Assembly (NCBI GenBank): GCA_016706865.1
Contig: JADJIS010000002.1
Span: 1,364,001-1,428,000 of the forward strand
DNA: 64,000 nt
Reading direction: 5' to 3'
Source of the DNA: Bacteroidota bacterium
GTDB lineage: Bacteria > Bacteroidota > Bacteroidia > Chitinophagales > BACL12
The position numbers and the translations under genes are program-made. Below, one piece after another: positions 45,744 through 54,245 of this stretch (positions are counted from its first letter, which is position 1; every line of letters begins with the position of its first letter). A model generated the notes under the pieces. It was given only the letters and a program-made list of their open reading frames with translations, searched no databases and was not told where the DNA came from.

Positions 45744-46472
45744 ATGGTAATAGATCATAAACACAAATTTATTTTCGTAGAACTTCCACTAACGGCTACG
45801 AGTGCAATTTCGAAAGAAATTCGAGAGCAATATGGATGTGAGCCCTTTTTAAATAAACATGCTACGTATGATGATTATTTGAGGAAGGCAAATGCGGAAG
45901 AAAAAAAATATCGATCAATTGGATCTGTTCGCAATCCGTTAGATCAGACGGTGAGTATGTATTTTAAATACAAGAACGATCTGGATGAAAGATTTTCTTC
46001 TGGAAGAAAACGCCCGGGGAAATGGTTGCGAAAGTCGCTTGCAAAAAACAGAGATCAGGAGAGATATAATTTTATAATTCAAAATAATGCATCCTTTGAA
46101 ACCTATTTTCTGAAATTCTTTAAATGGCCTTATAGCAACTGGAGTATTTTACATCACAAAAAAATGGATCATATCATTCGTTTCGAACATTTGGTTGCTG
46201 ATTACAGAAAAGTATTTACAGAACTCGGATTGCCAATAACCCGTGATCTCCCTCAGGCAAATAAAACTCCGGAAAAGAAATCAGATTTTTGGAGTTATTA
46301 CGAAACAGATAAAGCTAAACGGCGTGCAAAATTTGTCTTCGGTCCCTTTATGCGATATTGGGGATATAGTTTCCCCGAAAACTGGTCCCATATTAATGAA
46401 CCCGCTCATGCGCAGTTTTTATATGATCTATTGAATATTCCGAGAAAGTTGTATTGGAAATTCTTGAGATAA
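45744..46472 (+). CDS. Sulfotransferase family 2-like protein
   Basis: 242 aa. The N-terminus reads DHKHKFIFVELPLTATSAIS, where the usual PKTGTTS phosphosulfate loop has become LPLTATSA. A typical 3'-phosphate site follows in GSVRNPLDQTVSMYFKYK at about 59-76. The central ILHHKKMDHIIRFEHLVADYRKVF is also family-like. PAPS-dependent transfer of sulfate to a glycan is inferred. The heptamer tract occupies its 5' leader, leaving only AACTAACAAA-type sequence for ribosome contact. Confidence 0.72.
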   Translation: MVIDHKHKFIFVELPLTATSAISKEIREQYGCEPFLNKHATYDDYLRKANAEEKKYRSIGSVRNPLDQTVSMYFKYKNDLDERFSSGRKRPGKWLRKSLAKNRDQERYNFIIQNNASFETYFLKFFKWPYSNWSILHHKKMDHIIRFEHLVADYRKVFTELGLPITRDLPQANKTPEKKSDFWSYYETDKAKRRAKFVFGPFMRYWGYSFPENWSHINEPAHAQFLYDLLNIPRKLYWKFLR

Positions 46473-46510
46473 ATAAGTATTTTATGTTTATTTTTAGATT
46501 GGGTTTTATT

Positions 46511-46550
46511 AGCGGTTACTTCGCGCTCTTCGCGACTTCGCGGCCTCAAT
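46511..46550. repeat. ACTTCGCG short-period tract
   Basis: AGCGGTTACTTCGCGCTCTT and CGCGACTTCGCGGCC, related to the tracts at 3640 and 43300. It lies between the sulfotransferase and peptidase genes. Confidence 0.65.
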
Positions 46551-46598
46551 CTTAGCAAACATTAACAAAATTTATTTCCTCCCCAATAACATTAACCT

Positions 46599-46606
46599 TA
46601 AATTTG
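46599..46606 (+). promoter_or_regulatory. -7 promoter element TAAATTTG
   Basis: Exact TAnnTTTG ending 17 bp before the ATG at 46624. A weak TTTC lies 20 bp upstream as a possible -33. Confidence 0.5.
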
Positions 46607-46623
46607 TTTTACAATTTGCGACT

Positions 46624-47859
46624 ATGAAGAATTTATTTTTACTTGCTGCAATATGCAGTTTCTCCGTTTCCCTTTTTGCACAACAACCCACCAAGGCCGA
46701 ATACCGCGAGCCGAAGGGAGGTTATTTTAATGATGTCATAATGACTGATATCAATAAAAATGTGCCGGCAACTCCTAAGGATAATCGTGTATTTAAAATT
46801 GATGCCAGCGGAATTTCCGCTCCTAAAGATCCTTCATTATACACGCAGGTATGGCATAACGATCCTGTTAGTCAGGGTAATACCGGAACATGCTGGTGTT
46901 TTTCCACTATGTCGTTTTTCGAAAGTGAAACTAAAAAAGCAAGCGGACTCGAAGTGAAATTGAGTGAGATGTATGTGGTGTATTGGCAATATGTAGAGAG
47001 AGCAAAATATTTTGTTGCCAACAGAGGCAATATGACCTTTGGTGAAGGCAGCGAAACAAATGGCACCACCTGGATGATAAAAGATTACGGAATAGTGCCT
47101 TACAACGATTATAAAGGAAAAACATCCACTGCAAGTTTTTACAATCATGAAGCCATGTTGGGTGAAATGAATACTTATTTGCAAAGTATTAAAACAAGTA
47201 ATAATTGGAATGAAACTGAAGTGGTAAATACCATTAAATCCATTCTTAATTTTTATATGGGAGAACCACCAACTAAAGTAACGTACGAAAATAAATCGTA
47301 TACACCAATTGAATATGCAAAAAATATTTTAAAACTCGACATGAATAATTATGTTGATTTTATGAGCCTCATGCAAAAACCGTTTTATACCAAAGCAGAA
47401 TATGATGTCCCTGATAATTGGTGGAATGACGCATCCTATTATAATTTACCCGCAAATGAATTTATGGAAGCATTAAAAACTGCGCTAAAAAATGGTTACA
47501 GTATTAGCATCGGCGGTGATGTTTCAGAACCGGGTTGGGATAGCTGGAATAATATGGCCGTTGTTCCCACATGGGATATTGCAAGTGAAAATATCAATGA
47601 TGCTGCACGTCAGTTGCGATTAAATAATGGTTCCACAACTGATGATCACGCTATGCATCTGGTGGGATTTAAAGAACAGGATGGAAAAACATGGTTTCTC
47701 TTCAAAGACTCCGGATCCGGTTCCAGAAATTGCGGAGCGGCAAGTCCAAGTTTCGGATATATTTACGTGAATGAAGATTATGTAAAACTTAAAATGATGT
47801 CGTTCACTGTGAATAAAAATGCAGTGAAGAGTTATCTGGAGAAGTTTGCATCGAATTAA
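46624..47859 (+). CDS. C1-family cysteine peptidase (bleomycin hydrolase/aminopeptidase C type), secreted
   Basis: 411 aa with a signal peptide (MKNLFLLAAICSFSVSLFAQ). The oxyanion Gln and catalytic Cys are in QGNTGTCWCFST (Q84, C90) and the catalytic His in DDHAMHLVGF (H342). The third residue, Asn in most papain-fold enzymes (NSWG), is Asp here: FKDSGSGS (D362). The C1B bleomycin-hydrolase layout with a long insertion between Cys and His is kept. Export is unusual for bleomycin hydrolase, which is cytoplasmic in yeast and lactobacilli, but exported relatives occur in Bacteroidota. The role is presumably peptide degradation in the periplasm or outside. Confidence 0.9.
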   Translation: MKNLFLLAAICSFSVSLFAQQPTKAEYREPKGGYFNDVIMTDINKNVPATPKDNRVFKIDASGISAPKDPSLYTQVWHNDPVSQGNTGTCWCFSTMSFFESETKKASGLEVKLSEMYVVYWQYVERAKYFVANRGNMTFGEGSETNGTTWMIKDYGIVPYNDYKGKTSTASFYNHEAMLGEMNTYLQSIKTSNNWNETEVVNTIKSILNFYMGEPPTKVTYENKSYTPIEYAKNILKLDMNNYVDFMSLMQKPFYTKAEYDVPDNWWNDASYYNLPANEFMEALKTALKNGYSISIGGDVSEPGWDSWNNMAVVPTWDIASENINDAARQLRLNNGSTTDDHAMHLVGFKEQDGKTWFLFKDSGSGSRNCGAASPSFGYIYVNEDYVKLKMMSFTVNKNAVKSYLEKFASN

Positions 47860-47860
47860 C

Positions 47861-48109
47861 TTGTCGTGAATCGTGAACCGTGAATCGTGAGTCCGCCGAG
47901 ATCGTGAATTCGGGATCAAAGTATGATTTCTAGAAAAAGTTCCATGCGGTCAATCTCATTACTCATTACACATTACTCATTTCGTAGTCGTGAATCGTGA
48001 ATCGTGAATCGTGAATCGTGAGTCCGCCGAGATCGTGAATCCTGATCAAAGTTTGATTTCTAGAAAAAGTTCCATGCGGACAAACTCATTACTCATTACT
48101 CATTACTCG
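47861..48109. repeat. Duplicated composite repeat, CGTGAAT heptamers - core - ACTCATT heptamers
   Basis: Two direct copies (47863-47986 and 47987-48109) with a core GTCCGCCGAGATCGTGAAT ... CTAGAAAAAGTTCCATGCGG. It begins 2 bp after the peptidase stop and ends at the base before the response-regulator stop codon. The same heptamer words flank a different core at 4716-5012. Confidence 0.88.
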
Positions 48110-48799
48110 TCACCCTTCCACCACAAACTGATACCCCTTCCCTTTAAGTGTAATGATCTTAATTCCCTCATCACCAGAAAAATATTCCCTCAACTTGCTG
48201 ATATAAACATCCAGATTTCGTGAATTAAAAAAGGAATCATCTCCCCATACTTCCAACAATAATTTTTTGCGATCTATTGTTTGATTCAGATTACGAGAAA
48301 ATACTGTGATAACTTCTGCTTCTCTGTTGGAAAGATGATGGACAGTTTGTAAAAATTTTAACTCAAGTTTATGAGGATTAAAAATATATTTTCCAATAGT
48401 TATAGTTCCCGAAGTATTTAGAATTTGATTATTTATTAGTTGAAACTGATTATTTATGCGCGCAACAAGTTCCTCAATACTAAAGGGTTTGCGAATATAA
48501 TCTGTTCCTCCTGCGGAAAATCCTTCAATTACATCCTGAGTCTGTGTTTTAGCAGTAAGAAAGATAATTGGCATGTTTTTATTTAGATCTCTAATCTGTT
48601 TGCCCAATTCAAAACCATCCACGTTTGGTAACATCACATCTAAAATGCATATATCCGGTACAAATTTTTTAAAATTATCCATTACCAATGCACCGTCTTT
48701 AATTAGTAATACATCAAAGCCTTTTTGTTGTAAGGTCTCCGATACAATTATACCGAGATTGGGTTCATCTTCCACATATAATATTTTTTTTGTTATCAT
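48110..48799 (-). CDS. Response regulator, OmpR/PhoB family
   Basis: 229 aa from the ATG at 48799. The receiver domain has ILYVEDEPN (acidic pocket), the phospho-acceptor Asp at 54 in CILDVMLPNVDGFE and the Lys in FLTAKTQ. A winged-helix DNA-binding domain follows (LSNREAEVITVFSRN, ISKLREYFSGDEGIKIITLKGKGYQF). Its ATG overlaps the kinase stop by 4 bp, so the two are translationally coupled. The adjacent divergent GLPGLI and receptor genes are candidate targets. Confidence 0.94.
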   Translation of the reverse strand: MITKKILYVEDEPNLGIIVSETLQQKGFDVLLIKDGALVMDNFKKFVPDICILDVMLPNVDGFELGKQIRDLNKNMPIIFLTAKTQTQDVIEGFSAGGTDYIRKPFSIEELVARINNQFQLINNQILNTSGTITIGKYIFNPHKLELKFLQTVHHLSNREAEVITVFSRNLNQTIDRKKLLLEVWGDDSFFNSRNLDVYISKLREYFSGDEGIKIITLKGKGYQFVVEG

Positions 48800-50244
48800 G
48801 GTTTCGGAAATTGTAATGTAAAGGTGCAACCTGAATCAGGATTGTTTTTTACTTTAATGGAACCTTTATGTTCTTTCATCACCTGCGCAACATAAAATAA
48901 ACCCAATCCATATCCCTTCGTATTGTGAATATTTCCGGAAGGAACACGAAAGAATTTTTCGAATATTTTTGTTTTATATGCCTCCGGAATTCCCGGACCG
49001 TTATCACTCCATGTTAAAACAATATGATCTGGGGTTGAGCTGATTTTAATGGTTATTATCGATTTATCTTTTGCATATTTAATGCTGTTTTCGGCCAAAT
49101 TAAATAATATTCCTTTTAAATGTAAAGCATCTCCCAAAACAGTGGCATTTTCAGTATCAGAATAAAAATTAAATTCCGTCTGTTTATTTTGAAGCTGTAG
49201 GGTTTGAATGGTTTCTTGGGTAATTATATTTAAATCATGGTATACTTTTTGATATACCAGTTTTCCATTTTCATTTAATACCGTATTCATTACTTTATTA
49301 ACAAGTAATTCCAAACGCTCAATTTCTTCTGATGCCATTCCCAGATAGTCTTTAATTTTCTCCTTTTTTTCCACAGGATCCATCGCTTGAATAGATTCTA
49401 TTGCAACTTTTACGGTTGCGACGGGAGTTTTTAATTCGTGCGAAATGTTACTGATAAGATCATCTTTTAAAGTAGCGAGTTTAATGTGACTTTTAATACT
49501 GCGATAAGAAAATATAAACGAAGTTACTATCAATAGGAAAAGAATTAAAGAAAATATCCCTTCCGGTAAAATTTGTTGTAGAATATAATTATTGTATTGT
49601 GTCACCTGAACGCCAAAAGGTTTTTCGAAATAATGACTTTCATAATAAAACGGCGTTGGTGGAAATTTGCTGTGGGTTTTATTTTGTTTCCAGTTTGTAG
49701 TAACGGATAATTTTTTGTTGCTTAAATTTTCTGCAAAAAAAGTTTTCATCATAACCGAATCGTCTCCGGTTATCATATTCTCAAAAAAATCGTGACTTCC
49801 CTCCGGTCCTCTTACTTTGGAAATAAACATTTTAACACCACTGTAAATTATATCAGTACTGTCTTCCTCTACCCGAAATTCTATCCTTGCATTTTCCGGT
49901 AAATTTTTCCGCATGTTATTTCTATGAATTAAGGAAGTGTCAAATTTTACATCTTCTAATATAATATTTATCGAGTCGCCTTCCGGATGTGGTCCCGTGT
50001 AATTTATTGTTTGTATTTCGAAACCCGCTGTATCCAGTAACATAGGTTCGATAAAATTTTTCGAAATAACGCTATCCATCAACCGTGACTCAGCTGCAAT
50101 AAATTGTTCGAATAACTCCTTTTGCAGAATATTTTTTTCTCCTGTATACTCCGTCTGTAACCAGCGTATAATGAATACCAATAACAACAATGCACTGGTT
50201 ATCATTAAAAAAATAACTCTTGATAATTTTTGTATTTTTATCAT
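48796..50244 (-). CDS. Sensor histidine kinase
   Basis: 482 aa. Two membrane helices at about 9-28 and 228-247 enclose a periplasmic sensor domain of about 200 residues with no recognised fold. The HisKA box ISNISHELKTPVATVK has His at 269. The ATPase domain shows NLAENSIKYAKD (N box, 382-393), SDNGPGIP (G1) and GYGLGLFYV (G2). It phosphorylates the coupled OmpR-type regulator, with which it overlaps by 4 bp. The start at 50244 is preceded by a TTAAC-rich divergent region that may be autoregulatory. Confidence 0.94.
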   Translation of the reverse strand: MIKIQKLSRVIFLMITSALLLLVFIIRWLQTEYTGEKNILQKELFEQFIAAESRLMDSVISKNFIEPMLLDTAGFEIQTINYTGPHPEGDSINIILEDVKFDTSLIHRNNMRKNLPENARIEFRVEEDSTDIIYSGVKMFISKVRGPEGSHDFFENMITGDDSVMMKTFFAENLSNKKLSVTTNWKQNKTHSKFPPTPFYYESHYFEKPFGVQVTQYNNYILQQILPEGIFSLILFLLIVTSFIFSYRSIKSHIKLATLKDDLISNISHELKTPVATVKVAIESIQAMDPVEKKEKIKDYLGMASEEIERLELLVNKVMNTVLNENGKLVYQKVYHDLNIITQETIQTLQLQNKQTEFNFYSDTENATVLGDALHLKGILFNLAENSIKYAKDKSIITIKISSTPDHIVLTWSDNGPGIPEAYKTKIFEKFFRVPSGNIHNTKGYGLGLFYVAQVMKEHKGSIKVKNNPDSGCTFTLQFPKP

Positions 50245-50259
50245 AAATATTAAACAAAA

Positions 50260-50326
50260 TTAACTATAGTCTTTTTAACTTGTGCTTCGATTAACCTTAA
50301 TTAACCTTATTTGGCATGCGATTAAC
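50260..50326. promoter_or_regulatory. Candidate response-regulator operator: five TTAAC boxes
   Basis: TTAAC occurs at 50260, 50275, 50291, 50301 and 50322. The middle pair is a direct repeat TTAACCTTAA-TTAACCTTAT with 10-bp spacing, and the last is two turns further. OmpR-type regulators usually bind direct repeats spaced about one helical turn. The boxes lie between the kinase gene and the divergent GLPGLI gene. Confidence 0.45.
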
Positions 50327-50348
50327 GATGTATGTTAAAAGCTGCCAT

Positions 50349-50356
50349 TACTTTTG
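50349..50356 (+). promoter_or_regulatory. -7 promoter element TACTTTTG for the GLPGLI gene
   Basis: Exact TAnnTTTG followed by C, ending 16 bp before the chosen ATG at 50373 and downstream of the TTAAC boxes. Confidence 0.55.
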
Positions 50357-50372
50357 CAGTAAATTAAATGAT

Positions 50373-51125
50373 ATGAAAGTATTAACCACTGTTTCCTTAT
50401 TTTTCATTCTATTCAACAAATCCTTTGCTCAAACATCGGGTACCATCTCCTATACCGAGACCATGAAACTCGAAATTAATCTGGAAGGAGGAATGGCTCC
50501 TCCACCCGGAATGCCAACGGAAATGACAAATAAAACTACCTTGTATTACAACGATAAAATTTCTTTATATAAAAATGACGAAGCGGCTCAAAATGAAAAA
50601 ACAAGTGAGCAGGCCGAGTCAGGTGATGGTAATCATTTTATGTTTAGAATGGCTCCTCCTGATAATCAGGTTTATTGCGACTTCGAAAAAAAGACAATTA
50701 CCCGGAAAGAGGATTTTATGCAACGCCAGTTTTTAATTGAAAGTGAATTAAATGCAGAAGGTTGGAAGATGACCGGTAAACAAAAAATGATCCTTAATTA
50801 TCCTTGTATGGAAGCAGTGAAACAAGATTCCGTTGATAAAAAAACAATTTGGTTTACTTCTGCAATTCCTATCACAGGAGGACCCGGTAAATTTGTGGGA
50901 CTTCCCGGAATGGTGTTGGAAGTAAATATCAACGATGGTGAAAGAATTATTACAGCAACATTGGTAAGTCCGGAACTAGATGCTGAAAAAATAGTAAAAC
51001 CTAAGGATGGCAAAAAAGTTACCGAGGAGGAATTTGATGAAATTGTTGCTGAAAAAATGAAAGAAATGGGAATTGAAGGACAGGAGGGAGGACCAAGGGT
51101 TATCATTCATATAAAAGAAGATTAA
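50373..51125 (+). CDS. GLPGLI family protein
   Basis: 250 aa from the ATG at 50373, which opens a signal peptide (MKVLTTVSLFFILFNKSFAQ). Longer in-frame starts would cover the promoter. The family-defining motif appears as FVGLPGMVLEVNINDGE near residue 180. A Met/Pro-rich segment near the N-terminus (GGMAPPPGMPTEMTNK) and another (RMAPPDNQ) might bind metal such as copper, but this is speculation. GLPGLI proteins are exported Bacteroidota proteins of unknown function, often next to outer-membrane receptors as here (26 bp upstream). Confidence 0.9.
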   Translation: MKVLTTVSLFFILFNKSFAQTSGTISYTETMKLEINLEGGMAPPPGMPTEMTNKTTLYYNDKISLYKNDEAAQNEKTSEQAESGDGNHFMFRMAPPDNQVYCDFEKKTITRKEDFMQRQFLIESELNAEGWKMTGKQKMILNYPCMEAVKQDSVDKKTIWFTSAIPITGGPGKFVGLPGMVLEVNINDGERIITATLVSPELDAEKIVKPKDGKKVTEEEFDEIVAEKMKEMGIEGQEGGPRVIIHIKED

Positions 51126-51151
51126 TAATCGGGAAATTAATTTATAAGAAA

Positions 51152-53911
51152 ATGAAGAGATTCAAATATTTTTTACTTCCCTTGTTAATTATTATTTCTT
51201 CTGTGGGATTTGGACAACAGCAAACCCTGAAAGGATTTATAATTAACGAAAAAACAGAACCTGTAATGTATGCTACTGCAGCCCTTCTGGAACCAGCAGA
51301 TTCTACGCTCGCCTTTTTTGGATTTAGTAAGGAGGATGGAAGTTTTGAAATAAAAAATGTAAAACCCGGAAAATATATTTTACAGATTTCCTTTATAGGA
51401 TATCGCACCTACGATACAATCTTAGGTGTTCCGCGCTTGTCTGGTGATGATCTCGGAATATTCGTATTGCAGGTTCAGGTGAACGAACTTGATGCAGTTA
51501 ATATTAGTGGTGAACGAACACCTTTGCAAATTAAGGGAGATACCATTGAATATAATGCCGGTTCATTCAAAACAACTCCTGATGCATCCGTGGAAGAATT
51601 ATTAAAAAAATTGCCGGGTGTTGAAGTTGACGCGGCCGGAAATATAAAAGCACAGGGGGAAGATGTGCAACAGGTTTTGGTGGATGGAAAAGAATTTTTC
51701 AGCAACGATCCAACCGTTGCAACAAAAAATTTACCTGCAGACGCGATCGAAAAAGTGCAAGTGTATGATAAATCATCAGAGGATGCAGAATTTACGGGAA
51801 TTGAAGATGGATCAAGAAGTAAAACAATAAATCTTTTATTAAAGGATGATAGAAAAAGTATGTGGTTAGGTGATGTAACTGCAGGTTATGGCACGGAGGA
51901 TACTTATAAAGCTAATGCGAAATTATATCGTTTCACAAAAACAGATCAGATCGCATTTTTAGGTATGTTTAATAATATTAATGACTATGGTTTTAATTTA
52001 AACGATTATATAGACTTCAGTGGAGGAATGGGTGCCATGATGGGTGGTGGTGGTTTCAGAATTAGTTCGGGTGATGGCGATAATATTCCCATTAATTTTG
52101 GTGGCTCGGTCGACGGTTTAATAACATCAGGTGCAGCCGGTGCAAATTATACCCATGAAGAAACTCCCGGAAACCGTATTAATTTTTCATATCTCGGAAA
52201 TGGTTCACGTAAAGATCTAATAGAGAATACCTTTACGCAAAACTTCTTGCCTGACTTCGATTATAATACGGAAGAATACATGAATGAATTAACCGATAAT
52301 TTTGCGCACCGATTGAATTTTAATCTCAGGAACAAACCTGATTCCATGCAAAATATAATTGCAACCGGAGGCGCTACGCTTTCTTATGGTGATCAGGGAG
52401 GAAATTATCTTATCCATAATTATATTTCCGATTCTCTCACCAATGCTCTTACAAGTGAAACCTTTGAAAATTCTAATAGTATTAAAGGAAATATTAATTT
52501 AAATTATGTTCATAAATTAAATAGTAAATGGAGATACGTAAAAACTTCAGCTTCCGGATCCGCAAAATCCACTTTATCAGAAACACAATGGGATAATTTA
52601 ACGCAGTATTTTGACATGGGCATTGAAGCAGTGGATAATTCTTATCAGAATAATACAAATCAGTTATTTGATTATTCGGTAACTCAAAATGCTTTATATA
52701 AAATAAAAAATGGATATTATTTAGAGCCATCACTTTCCTTAGGTGGCACTAACGAATTGTTAAACAGAGAACAAGCGAGTTTGATCGGTGATGAACTTCC
52801 TGTTGACTCCCTGAGTCCGGAATTCAACAGAAATAATTATTGGTTAAAACCGGCGATCGGATATAAATATAGTTCTCAGAAAAAAAATTGGAAGATCACA
52901 CTCGCAGCGGAATATCTGACTATGCAAAATAATTTGAACGGAACTTCTGAAAATAACTCTGATCATATTTATTTCTTACCGTCATTTAATTACGATAAAG
53001 AAATAAAAGAAGGAAGACATATCCGTTTATTTTATGAATCCTATCTTACCACACCTTCCGCAAGCCAATTAATGCCTGTTACTGATTATCTTAATTCTTT
53101 ATCATTATATTCAGGAAATATCGACCTGAAACCGGAATATAGCCATATGTTGAATTTGCATTATATGTTGTTCGACCAGTTTTCATTTACTTCCCTATTC
53201 ACTAATCTGAATCTTACCTATACAAAAGATAAGATCAATTACGCAAAAACAATTAATGAAGATCTTAGTGAATCTCTCACTTTAATTAATACACCATCTG
53301 ACTTTGGTGCAAGTATTTCCGCCGATTTCTCTACGCCTATCCGCCCTTTAAAAATTAATAGTCATTTATCCTTAAGCGAAAATTATGACCGCGGAATTAA
53401 TTATATCAATGATATTGAAAATTCCATAGATGCATTCACACACAGCGCCGAGATCAGTTTCGACAACAGAAAAAAAACAAAACTGGATGTCTCCATCGGT
53501 GCGTCGCTTGCTTATACGCAGGCAAAATATTCTATTCAAACAACGCAGAGTGGAAATTATATTAATAGTTCTCTATTTGCAGAAGGCGATTATTCTCCCA
53601 CCGATAAATGGCGATTTTCTTTTGATGCTAATGTAGATCGTTATGCAACGGAAGGCGATGACGATATTATTACCATTCCCATATTAAAAGCAGAAATTAC
53701 AAGATATATTTTAAAAGGAAATCGCGGAACAATTAATTTAAAGGGATATGATCTGCTCGACAAAAATTCAGGCCTCACCCAAACCAGCGCATATAATTTT
53801 ATTCAGGTTAAAGAATCAAATACAATAGGCCGATATGTAATGCTCAGTTTTAAATATCGGATAAATAAAACGGAAGTGGAAAATGGAGTGGAGGTCAAAA
53901 TGAAACATTGA
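51152..53911 (+). CDS. TonB-dependent-receptor-like outer-membrane protein with carboxypeptidase-regulatory-like domain
   Basis: 919 aa. Signal peptide about 1-22, then a CarboxypepD_reg-like domain (about 23-105: TLKGFIINEKTEPVMYATAA, PGKYILQISFIGY). A plug-like domain follows (about 115-225: VEELLKKLPGVEVDAAGNI, VLVDGKEFFSNDP, VQVYDKSSEDAEFTG), then a long outer-membrane barrel. It belongs to the Bacteroidota outer-membrane beta-barrel family often paired with GLPGLI proteins. A TonB box is not obvious, so it may be transport or a structural/sensory protein. Its TGA stop forms part of a long palindrome. Confidence 0.9.
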   Translation: MKRFKYFLLPLLIIISSVGFGQQQTLKGFIINEKTEPVMYATAALLEPADSTLAFFGFSKEDGSFEIKNVKPGKYILQISFIGYRTYDTILGVPRLSGDDLGIFVLQVQVNELDAVNISGERTPLQIKGDTIEYNAGSFKTTPDASVEELLKKLPGVEVDAAGNIKAQGEDVQQVLVDGKEFFSNDPTVATKNLPADAIEKVQVYDKSSEDAEFTGIEDGSRSKTINLLLKDDRKSMWLGDVTAGYGTEDTYKANAKLYRFTKTDQIAFLGMFNNINDYGFNLNDYIDFSGGMGAMMGGGGFRISSGDGDNIPINFGGSVDGLITSGAAGANYTHEETPGNRINFSYLGNGSRKDLIENTFTQNFLPDFDYNTEEYMNELTDNFAHRLNFNLRNKPDSMQNIIATGGATLSYGDQGGNYLIHNYISDSLTNALTSETFENSNSIKGNINLNYVHKLNSKWRYVKTSASGSAKSTLSETQWDNLTQYFDMGIEAVDNSYQNNTNQLFDYSVTQNALYKIKNGYYLEPSLSLGGTNELLNREQASLIGDELPVDSLSPEFNRNNYWLKPAIGYKYSSQKKNWKITLAAEYLTMQNNLNGTSENNSDHIYFLPSFNYDKEIKEGRHIRLFYESYLTTPSASQLMPVTDYLNSLSLYSGNIDLKPEYSHMLNLHYMLFDQFSFTSLFTNLNLTYTKDKINYAKTINEDLSESLTLINTPSDFGASISADFSTPIRPLKINSHLSLSENYDRGINYINDIENSIDAFTHSAEISFDNRKKTKLDVSIGASLAYTQAKYSIQTTQSGNYINSSLFAEGDYSPTDKWRFSFDANVDRYATEGDDDIITIPILKAEITRYILKGNRGTINLKGYDLLDKNSGLTQTSAYNFIQVKESNTIGRYVMLSFKYRINKTEVENGVEVKMKH

Positions 53912-53975
53912 TTGAAATTTGTGTTTTTGTAGAGTCGCTAAATTTTGCGACTCTACAAAAACACAAATTTCAATC
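53910..53975. repeat. 66-bp perfect palindrome with GTAGAGTCGC core
   Basis: Two perfectly complementary 29-nt arms (53910-53938 and 53947-53975) around the loop TAAATTTT. It begins inside the TGA stop of the preceding gene. The inner 10 bp GTAGAGTCGC is shared with the palindrome at 1095-1156, as is the 8-nt loop length. It could act as a terminator, although it lacks a T-run. Confidence 0.92.
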
Positions 53976-53982
53976 AGAACCA

Positions 53983-54190
53983 GAGAAATATCGAATAAAG
54001 AACAAGGAATAAGAACATTAAACATATACCCACCCCGATGATTTTCCTTCGCAATATACCTTTGCCAACCCTGTCAACTGGAGAAATATCGAATAAAGAA
54101 CAAAGAATAAAGAACATTAATCGGATACCCGCCCAAATGATACTCCTCCGAATTGAACCTTTGCTAACCTTGCTAACCCTGCCAACCCTC
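53983..54190. repeat. Two-copy 98-bp direct repeat with AACCCTGYCAA words
   Basis: GAGAAATATCGAATAAAGAA begins at 53983 and again at 54081; both copies continue through ATACCC and CTCCTCCG-like words into CTTTGCCAACC/CTTTGCTAACC nonamers. Parts recur at 45515-45625 and 59243-59290. With the palindrome and the promoter this accounts for 53912-54245. Confidence 0.8.
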
Positions 54191-54210
54191 CCAAAACAAC
54201 ATTCAATCAT

Positions 54211-54218
54211 TATCTTTG
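54211..54218 (+). promoter_or_regulatory. -7 promoter element TATCTTTG for the glycan locus
   Basis: Exact TAnnTTTG followed by C, ending 27 bp before the ATG at 54246. An in-frame TTG at 54216 lies inside it, so it is not the start. Confidence 0.6.
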
Positions 54219-54245
54219 CTCCGAAACATAACGAAACAAGGATCA

